From positions 1 through 6,884 of the forward strand of contig JACCUC010000112.1 in assembly GCA_013812065.1 (NCBI GenBank): 6,884 nt of DNA, in the 5' to 3' direction. The DNA comes from Thermoleophilaceae bacterium (GTDB lineage Bacteria > Actinomycetota > Thermoleophilia > Solirubrobacterales > Thermoleophilaceae). The notes beneath the pieces are model-generated. The model did not search any database. It was given only the letters and a program-made list of their open reading frames with translations, and was not told the DNA's origin. The position numbers were made by a program, and so were the translations under genes. Below, piece by piece: positions 1 to 6,884 of this stretch (its first letter is position 1; each line of letters opens with the position of its first letter).

Positions 1-86
1 AGCGACGCCGCGCTGATCGCTCCCTCCAGGTCGCCGGGATCGTGGGAACCGATCAGGATGGAGGTGTCGAGCAGGACGCGGTTCAA
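1..86 (-). CDS. PIN-domain toxin (VapC-like), N-terminal fragment cut by the window edge
   Basis: Only the first 28 codons are present; the gene runs off the left edge. The visible peptide begins (M)NRVLLDTSILIGSH, where a hydrophobic strand followed by Asp7 in an LLDTS context is the classic start of a PIN domain, with Asp7 as the first metal-binding acidic residue. PIN toxins of the VapC type are Mg-dependent ribonucleases that cut tRNA or rRNA and are held inactive by a cognate antitoxin. The start is taken as TTG at 86-84, because it overlaps the stop of the antitoxin gene by four bases (TTGA) and no ATG or GTG lies in frame just upstream. No clear Shine-Dalgarno sequence precedes it, so translation probably depends on coupling to the antitoxin. 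The remaining acidic residues are outside the window, so activity cannot be judged. The family call rests on this short motif plus the antitoxin next door. Confidence 0.75.
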   Translation of the reverse strand, partial: MNRVLLDTSILIGSHDPGDLEGAISAAS

Positions 87-325
87 GCGGACGGGTCGGC
101 GAAGCCGGCGGGCAGTCGCTCGAGGTCATCCGCGAGCGTCGTCGGGGCCGGAGTCTCGAAGACGCTCTGCAGTGCTCGGCCGCTGACCCAGCGGCCCTTG
201 GCCGCGGGCCCGAGTCGAGCAACGGGCGTGCCGGCCACGGTGATCGTGAACTCCTCGCCAGCTTCGGCGCGCCGGAGCACCTCCGCGACGTTGTCCCGCA
301 GCTCCTTCTGCGGAATGGCCGTCAT
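83..325 (-). CDS. Phd/YefM-family antitoxin (prevent-host-death family)
   Basis: An 80-residue protein of the usual antitoxin length. The N-terminal half matches the Phd/YefM fold. It begins MTAIPQKELRDNVAEVLRRA, followed by a GEEFTITVAGTPVARLGP segment around residues 23-40; the pattern helix, E/AGE, strand 'ItV.G.PVA.L' is the family hallmark. This part dimerises and binds operator DNA. The C-terminal stretch, about residues 45-80, is proline- and acid-containing and is expected to wrap around the toxin. The downstream gene, overlapping by four bases, encodes a PIN-domain toxin, which fits a type II toxin-antitoxin module. The ATG at 325-323 is the only plausible start; there is no convincing Shine-Dalgarno sequence, only a short G run directly before the ATG. 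The gene lies 48 bases downstream of the hsdR stop on the same strand, so it could be read from the hsd operon or from its own promoter in that gap. Confidence 0.88.
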   Translation of the reverse strand: MTAIPQKELRDNVAEVLRRAEAGEEFTITVAGTPVARLGPAAKGRWVSGRALQSVFETPAPTTLADDLERLPAGFADPSA

Positions 326-336
326 CCCCGCGAGTG

Positions 337-346
337 GCAGATCTGC
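337..346. promoter_or_regulatory. Perfect 10-bp palindrome upstream of the antitoxin, candidate operator
   Basis: GCAGATCTGC is a perfect 10-base palindrome whose proximal edge lies 11 bases before the antitoxin ATG. Phd/YefM antitoxins commonly repress their own operon by binding short palindromes overlapping the promoter or start region. That role is inferred from position only, and no clear -10 or -35 element is visible in the 48-base gap. Confidence 0.3.
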
Positions 347-347
347 T

Positions 348-366
348 GGCGCCGGTCGGGGGCGCC
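348..366. repeat. Short GC-rich inverted repeat in the hsdR-antitoxin gap
   Basis: GGCGCC occurs at 348-353 and again at 361-366, separated by 7 bases, so the transcript could form a 6-bp GC stem with a 7-base loop directly after the hsdR stop. There is no T run on either side, so it is not a standard intrinsic terminator. It may be a weak pause or attenuator, part of an operator with the palindrome beside it, or chance in GC-rich DNA. Confidence 0.25.
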
Positions 367-2655
367 GCGCCTCTCACCGTCCCTCCGCGCGGTACCCGTC
401 GTAGATCGAGCCCATCACGAGCTCTCCCGCCCGCGCCCTGAACTCCTCGTCATCGAGCAGCGCCTTGAGCAGCTTGCCCTGCTTCTCGCGGTCGTCGCCG
501 ACCTCCATCGCGGCGCCGATCAGCAGGTCGTCGCGGTGGCGGACGAAATCGTCGCGGGAGTTGGCCTCAGCCTGGGCGACCAGCTCCGCGTTCCCCTCCC
601 TCACGCTGTCGCGCACGTCGGTCAGCACGCGCAGCGCGTCGGCGTCGCCGAGCTCGCCGCCGTAGCGCTCGTTGAAGGCCTCTACGAGCTCGGCGAGCGG
701 CCCGAGCGGGATCTCTCCCTGAGCTTCCCCGCCGGTGCCGTCGCCGGTGATGCCCGCAAGCGGCTTCGCGCCGTCCTCGCTCAGCCCGATGTGCTCGGTG
801 CCCACCCGCTCCAGCCGGAAGTGGGTCAGCTCGACCGTTCCCGACAGGTTCACGCCCCCGTCCGGCGCCCGCGAGAGCAACCGCTTGAGCAGCACCTTCG
901 AGAACTGGAACAGGACCTCGGTCTGTGGCGGGACGTAGGGCACCACCTGGGCGAGGAAGCCATAGAAGCGGAAGAACCGGTTCAGGGCGTCGCGTAGCTC
1001 CCCGAGGCGATCCGAGTCAAGCGCGACCGCCCGGTCGTAGGCGGACTGCGTCGAGGTGCTGAGCAGGGCGTGGCGCTTGTGCTCGTCCACCTCCTCGACC
1101 GCGGCCCAATCACCCACGAACCGCTCGAGCTCGGCGTCGTCGATCACGCCGTAGCTCCTTACCTCGTCGGCCGAATCGAAGAGCACGTTCGGATCGGTCG
1201 GACCACCCTCGGTCTGCCCGTAGAACGGCTCGAACGCCGCTCGGATCTCCTCGGCCGTGTTGGCGAAGTCGAGGACGTAGACCTCGTCCTTGCCGAGCGC
1301 CGCGCGGTTGAGCCGCGACAGCGTCTGCACCGCGTTGACGCCGACGAGCTTCTTGTCCACGTACATCCCGCACAGCTTCGGCTGATCGAAACCTGTCTGG
1401 TACTTCTCGGCAACGACCAGCACGCCGTACTCCGGCTTGTCGAACTCCTCGGGCAGCTTGGTCTCGGACAGCGGCCGGCCGCCGATCTTGTTCATCTCCG
1501 GCTCGGTGTAGCTCATGCCCAGGTTGTCCGCATCGGGACTGCGGATCGTCACCTCGTCGGAGAAGGCGACGAGCGCGCGGACGTCGTCGTGGCCGTGGCG
1601 CTCGATCTCCTGGTCGAGGGCGCGCTTCCACTGCACGGCCTCCTCGCGGCTCGCACAGACCACCATCGCCTTGCCGCGACCCCCGAGCAGCGGCCGGACG
1701 ACCTGCTTGAAGTGCTCGACCACGACCGCGGCCTTCTGAGCCTTGACGTAGGGGTGAAAGCGCGCGAACTGGGCCAGGCGCGTCGAGGCCTTGCCCTTCG
1801 GGACCTCGAAGGTCTCGCGCGCCTCGGTCTCGAGCCGAAAGAGCTGGTCGTAGGTCGTGTAGTTGCGAAGGACGTCGACGATGAAGTCCTCCTCGATCGC
1901 CTGGCGCATCGAGTAGGTGTGGAACGCGGCGAGCGAGCCGTCGACGGGGTCGCGATCGCCGAACAGCTCGAGCGTCTTGCCCTTCGGTGTGGCGGTGAAG
2001 GCGAAGAACGAGAGGTTCGGCTGACGTCCCCGGGCGGCGAGCTGGGCAAGCAGCGCGGGCGGTGTGCCGTCGTCCTCGTCGAGGTCGAGCTCGTCGGCGG
2101 CCACCGACCCAAGCACAGCCTTCAGGTCGGCGGCCGACTCCCCGGTCTGCGAGGAGTGTGCCTCGTCGACGATCACCGCGTAGCGACGGTCGGCCAGCCG
2201 CTCGCCCTCCTCGTTGAGCTGGCGCAGCACGAACGGGAACTTCTGCAAGGTGGTGACCACGATCTTGGCCTGCTGGCCGAGCAGCGCCTCGCGGAGCTGC
2301 GACGAGTGCTGGTCGACCGAGCGCACGACCCCGGAGACCTGCTCGAACTGCTCGATCTGGCGCCGAAGCTGAGCATCGAGCACGCGCCGATCGGTGATCA
2401 CGACGACCTTGTCGAACACCTTGACGTCGCCGGCGTGCAGCGACGAGAGCTCGTGCGCGAGCCAGGCGATCTCCTTGGTCTTGCCCGAGCCGGCCGAGTG
2501 CTGGATCAGGTAGTGGTGGCCGGTGCCGTGCACCCGCGCGTGCGCCTGACACTCGACCACGACGTGCCACTGGTGGTAGCGGGGGAAGATCGTCGTCGGG
2601 CGGGTGCCCTTGGGGGCCCCGGGCGGCGGCGGCTCGACGTGGACGAACTTCTGGA

Positions 2656-3420
2656 TCAGCTCGAGCCAGCGGTCGCGATCCCAGACCTCGCGCCAGACGT
2701 AGGAGGTCGGGTGGCCGTCGGGGTCGCCGGGATTGCCCTTGCCGCGGGGCGACCGGCGCCGCCAGAACCCTGGTTGAACGGCAGGAAGCGGGTCTCGGGG
2801 CCCTCGAGGCGCGTGGTCATGTAGGCGAGTTCGCTGTCGAGCGCGAAGTGGACGAACGCGCGCCGGGCGAAGAGCGGCGCGCGTGGATCGCGCTCGTCGC
2901 GGTACTGCACGATGGCGTGGTGGACGTTCTGGTCGGTCCAGCGGTTCTTGAGCTCCGCGGTGGCGGTGGGGACCCCGTTGACGAAGAGGACGAGGTCGAC
3001 CGAGTCGCTCCGGCGCGGATCGAAGCGCACCTGGCGCACGACGCGCAGCCGGTTGGCCTCGTAGGCGGCCAGCGTCGACTCGTCGAGCGAGTGCGCGGGC
3101 TTGAGCTGGCAGAGCGAGAGGTTGACGCCGCGCTCAGAGAAGCCGCGGCGGAGGACGTCGACCGCGCCGTGGCGGTCGAGCTGCTGGGCGAGGCGCTTGA
3201 CGAGGCCGGTTCGTGCCTGCTGCTCGCTACCGGCGAGGGAGACGAGCCGTTGCCACTTCTTGGGCTGGGTCTCGGCGACGAAGCCGGTGATGTCCTCGGG
3301 GTAGAGGCCGAGCTCGGCGTCGTAGCCGTGGGGGTCGCCGGTGAGCCAGCCGCCGGAGGTGGTGAGCTCGGAGACGATCAGCGTCTCGAAGGCGGCCTCG
3401 GTGTGAGGGACGACGCTCAT
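2656..3420 (-). CDS. N-terminal HsdR fragment as it would actually be translated
   Basis: If the frameshift is real, translation from the hsdR ATG gives a 254-residue protein. The first 226 residues carry the HsdR N-terminal region, beginning MSVVPHTEAAFETLI and containing the nuclease residues Asp142, Glu156 and Lys158. The last 28 residues are out of frame, rich in Ala, Pro, Thr and Arg, and have no family resemblance. The ATPase motor needed for translocation and the region expected to dock onto the methylase core are missing, so restriction activity is not expected. The open frame also extends upstream of 3420, as far as about 4509, but that part is only an overlap with hsdS in another frame. 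The ATG at 3420 is preferred because the HTEAAFE motif typical of HsdR N-termini follows at once. Confidence 0.5.
   Translation of the reverse strand: MSVVPHTEAAFETLIVSELTTSGGWLTGDPHGYDAELGLYPEDITGFVAETQPKKWQRLVSLAGSEQQARTGLVKRLAQQLDRHGAVDVLRRGFSERGVNLSLCQLKPAHSLDESTLAAYEANRLRVVRQVRFDPRRSDSVDLVLFVNGVPTATAELKNRWTDQNVHHAIVQYRDERDPRAPLFARRAFVHFALDSELAYMTTRLEGPETRFLPFNQGSGGAGRPAARAIPATPTATRPPTSGARSGIATAGSS
2741..2770 (-). other. Frameshift site in hsdR
   Basis: Upstream of this stretch the correct residues are FLPFNQGSGGAG; downstream they are GKGNPGDPDG and then SYVWREVWDRD, in a frame shifted by the equivalent of one missing base. Adding one G to the GG at 2742-2743 (coding strand GCGGCAAG becoming GCGGGCAAG) rejoins the frames and yields a smooth GRPAGKGNP sequence. 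A coding-strand run of four C lies at 2749-2746, so base loss or misreading in a GC-rich tract is easy to picture. The exact base is uncertain. Confidence 0.85.
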
Positions 3421-4690
3421 GTTGAGAGGACCTCGGGGCGCCCGCCCTCGCTGGCGGCGTGGGCGGACTCGTCCAGCTGGCTTTCTGAAAGCCGATTGAC
3501 GTCGAGCTTCCCGGTAACGGCCTCGGCGATGAGGGCATCGCGGTACTCGGCGAGCCTCCGGGACAAGCAGTCGATGCTCTTGCGCATGTCGTCCGGACCT
3601 GTACGCATCTCCCGAATCTCGCGGACAATTCTGACCTGTTCGTCGACCGGCACGTCGGGGAGCCGCAAGTCCTTGATCACCTTGTGAGTGATCTTCGGCA
3701 TCGAGCCAGCCGCACCCAGCGCCGCCGGCTCGATCTGCGCGCGGCCCGCGGGCGCATTCACTGCTAGCTCGACGAACTGGGGGTACCAAGTCGTTTCCTC
3801 GAGTTTCAGCCGATACAGCAGGTCGGAGATCAAGAGGCGAGGACGCGTCTCCTCGACGGCCGCGCAGCTGCCCACCAGCTCCCGGGTGTTGCCGCGAGAC
3901 ATCAGAAGATCCCCTGGATGGACCTCCAGCTCGGGGCGCGCCGGTGTCCCAGCCGGGAGAGCCTTGTGCTCCCGCCAATGAAACTCGCCTCCGCTCACGC
4001 AACCGAGCTTCAGCACGCCCCACTCGTCGGCTTCGGCGATGCGATTCGCGCACTCCGGGCTCCACCCCTGCTGGATCGACTTCATCCCGTGACGGAGTCG
4101 GACTCTGCGTGCTCGAACCATCAGCCCATCGAACAGGGAGGCCCTGAACGTGCAGGCAACGGTGTCTGCTCGACGGGCGAGCGAACGTAGTTGTGACAGT
4201 CGATCGGACTCTTCGTCGAGGAAGTCCGCGATGAGTCTTTGAGCCGCCAGACCTGGAGCCGGCACACTGACTCGGCCGAGATCCTCGCCGGAAATCTCCT
4301 GGAAGGTGGTGCCGGTCCCGGCACCGGTCAGCACGCCGCTGGACGCCTGAAGCGCGTACGCGATGAACCGCGGATCGGTGCTGATGAAAGGCACAAGGGC
4401 CTTGCATCCCTGATTGGTGGCGGCGGCCCGATCGGTAAGCGCGAGGTTCCCTATGGGTGCCCGCGAGGTGACAACGACGCTTCCTGCTGGAACGACCGAG
4501 GCCGAGCACGCAGCAAGGCCGGCTTCCGTCAGGGTACGTGCTGATTCACCGAGAGTTCCGCCGTGCAAGGGAGCCACGTCTGTTGGGGTGTACCAGGTGA
4601 TCGGCCCACCCCAAAATCGCTCATCGACAGGCGGCGTCGAGCCGCCAACGATTCCTGTCAGACGCTTGAGGCGTACGAGGGGATGGTCCT

Positions 4691-4694
<4 letters not shown>
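3417..4694 (-). CDS. hsdS: Type I restriction-modification specificity subunit
   Basis: HsdS reads the split target sequence for both methylation and restriction. The 425-residue protein has the standard layout of two target-recognition domains separated by conserved helices. The first domain is about residues 1-147. The central helical spacer is about 148-190, with AAQRLIADFLDEESDRL and a hinge at FRASLFDGLM. The second domain is about 191-345, including QGWSPECANR, EWGVLKLG and PGDLLMSRGNTRELVGS. The distal helix is about 348-400, with PVDEQVRIVREI and ALIAEAVTGKLDV. The two helical parts are imperfect repeats, as expected. The start is a TTG at 4694-4692 that overlaps the hsdM stop (TTGA); no ATG or GTG exists in frame before the body of the first domain, and GAGGA lies 9 bases upstream. 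GC content is visibly lower than in hsdM and hsdR, which fits exchange of recognition domains. The recognised sequence cannot be read from the protein alone. Confidence 0.95.
3421..3434 (-). promoter_or_regulatory. Ribosome-binding site of hsdR within a small inverted repeat
   Basis: On the coding strand, GAGG at 3434-3431 sits 10 bases before the hsdR ATG and is part of GAGGTCCTC, an inverted repeat around a single T. The ATG itself overlaps the hsdS stop as ATGA, so hsdR translation is expected to be coupled to that of hsdS. The stem is short and may not form alone. Confidence 0.45.
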
Positions 4695-6658
<1,964 letters not shown>

Positions 6659-6666
6659 GCCGGCCG

Positions 6667-6884
6667 CTACTCGCCGGCGCTCGTCGCCTCGCCGCCGAGC
6701 CGCCGCCCCTCGGCCGCTCCTCCCTCGCCCGGCGCCCCCGGCAGCACCGCCCCCAATCTCCCGATCGCCTCCGTGAACTCGCTCGGGATGATCCACATCT
6801 TGTTGGCGTCGCCCTGGGCGATCTGCGGCAGGGTCTGCAGGTACTGATAGGCGAGCAGCTTCGGGTCCGCGTCCCCGCGGTGGA
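6667..6884 (-). CDS. SPFH/band-7 (stomatin or paraslipin-like) protein, C-terminal fragment
   Basis: The last 71 residues of a gene entering from the right edge, ending at TAG 6669-6667. The visible part contains KLLAYQYLQTLPQIAQGDAN followed by KMWIIPSEFTEAIG. This is the conserved C-terminal end of bacterial stomatin/paraslipin-type SPFH proteins, where the 'LP.IA.G.A.K...IPSE' segment follows the oligomerising helices. The final 30 or so residues are a low-complexity Gly/Ala/Glu tail. Such proteins anchor in the membrane by an N-terminal segment and form ring-like scaffolds in membrane domains; the membrane segment and the SPFH domain proper lie outside the window. The gene is on the same strand as the hsd genes and ends 8 bases before hsdM. 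It is probably a chromosomal housekeeping gene behind which the restriction cluster settled, though a working link cannot be excluded. The family call is firm; the subfamily is not. Confidence 0.82.
   Translation of the reverse strand, partial: HRGDADPKLLAYQYLQTLPQIAQGDANKMWIIPSEFTEAIGRLGAVLPGAPGEGGAAEGRRLGGEATSAGE

Larger units (their letters stand above)
374..3420 (-). pseudogene. hsdR: Type I restriction enzyme, R (restriction/translocase) subunit, interrupted by a frameshift
   Basis: HsdR cleaves unmethylated DNA after ATP-driven translocation as part of the R2M2S complex. The ATG at 3420 overlaps the hsdS stop (ATGA) and follows GAGG 10 bases upstream. Residues 1-226 (down to about base 2743) read as a normal N-terminus, with a PD-(D/E)xK nuclease core: Asp142, then Glu156-Leu-Lys158 in TAELKNR. 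The correct frame then changes; as written, the protein adds 28 unrelated residues and stops at 2656. The rest of the protein continues in another frame to TGA at 374, open from about 2749. With one base restored the product is 1015 residues, normal for HsdR. Downstream motifs, in repaired numbering, are Walker A SAGSGKT (Lys314), DEAH at 419-422, TATP at 476-479, and motif VI QTLSRLNR at 699-706. The motor is thus intact but disconnected from the start codon. Identity is certain; whether the lesion is real or a sequencing error is open. Confidence 0.93.

Noticed and set aside
348..366. Intrinsic terminator after hsdR
   Set aside because: The 6-bp stem has no following T run on the minus strand, so a standard terminator is not supported.
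374..2560. Independent helicase gene starting at GTG 2560
   Set aside because: The frame is open and continues recognisable HsdR sequence upstream (for example RYHQWHVV and SYVWREVW), and no ribosome-binding site precedes the GTG. It is the rest of hsdR, not a separate gene.
1070..2824. A 584-codon open frame on the plus strand
   Set aside because: It lies antisense to hsdR, whose minus-strand product carries clear family motifs. The plus-strand product is a Leu/Arg/Val/Asp-rich sequence with no domain, typical of the mirror frame in high-GC DNA.
3421..4509. Upstream extension of the hsdR N-terminal frame
   Set aside because: It overlaps hsdS in a different frame and yields Arg/Ser-rich sequence with no HsdR similarity. 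The ATG at 3420 with its ATGA overlap is the natural start.
6659..6796. N-terminal extension of hsdM to an earlier start
   Set aside because: The extra 46 residues are Gly/Arg-rich, overlap the SPFH gene in another frame, and precede the conserved HsdM N-terminus that begins at the ATG at 6658.

Overview
The window comes from a high-GC bacterium. GC is about 70% or more in most coding stretches, and codons end mostly in G or C. The residue style and the 3' end of a stomatin-like gene at the right edge suggest an actinobacterium-type chromosome, but the lineage is an inference and cannot be fixed from this piece. Every gene I can support lies on the minus strand, so the window reads biologically from right to left.

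From right to left it holds: (1) the last 71 codons of an SPFH/band-7 (stomatin/paraslipin-like) membrane protein; (2) after only 8 bases, hsdM, the adenine methyltransferase of a type I restriction-modification system; (3) hsdS, the DNA-recognition subunit, starting at a TTG that overlaps the hsdM stop by 4 bases; (4) hsdR, the restriction/translocase subunit, starting at an ATG that overlaps the hsdS stop by 4 bases but broken by a frameshift near base 2745; (5) after 48 bases, a Phd/YefM-type antitoxin; and (6) the first 28 codons of its PIN-domain (VapC-like) toxin, again starting at a TTG that overlaps the antitoxin stop, and cut by the left edge. There is no gene-free stretch longer than 300 bases.

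HsdM and HsdS would together form the modification enzyme that methylates an adenine on each strand of a split target site. HsdR would join them to cut unmethylated foreign DNA after ATP-driven translocation. As written, hsdR makes only its N-terminal nuclease part (about 226 correct residues plus 28 out-of-frame ones). The locus may therefore be methylation-only, or the missing base may be a sequencing or assembly error. The downstream antitoxin-toxin pair is a typical passenger of such defence loci.

I see no RNA gene, CRISPR array, insertion sequence or new system. The points worth a second look are the hsdR lesion, inverted repeats that cover the ribosome-binding sites at both hsd junctions, a perfect palindrome just upstream of the antitoxin, the lower GC of hsdS, and the tight linkage of the SPFH gene to hsdM.
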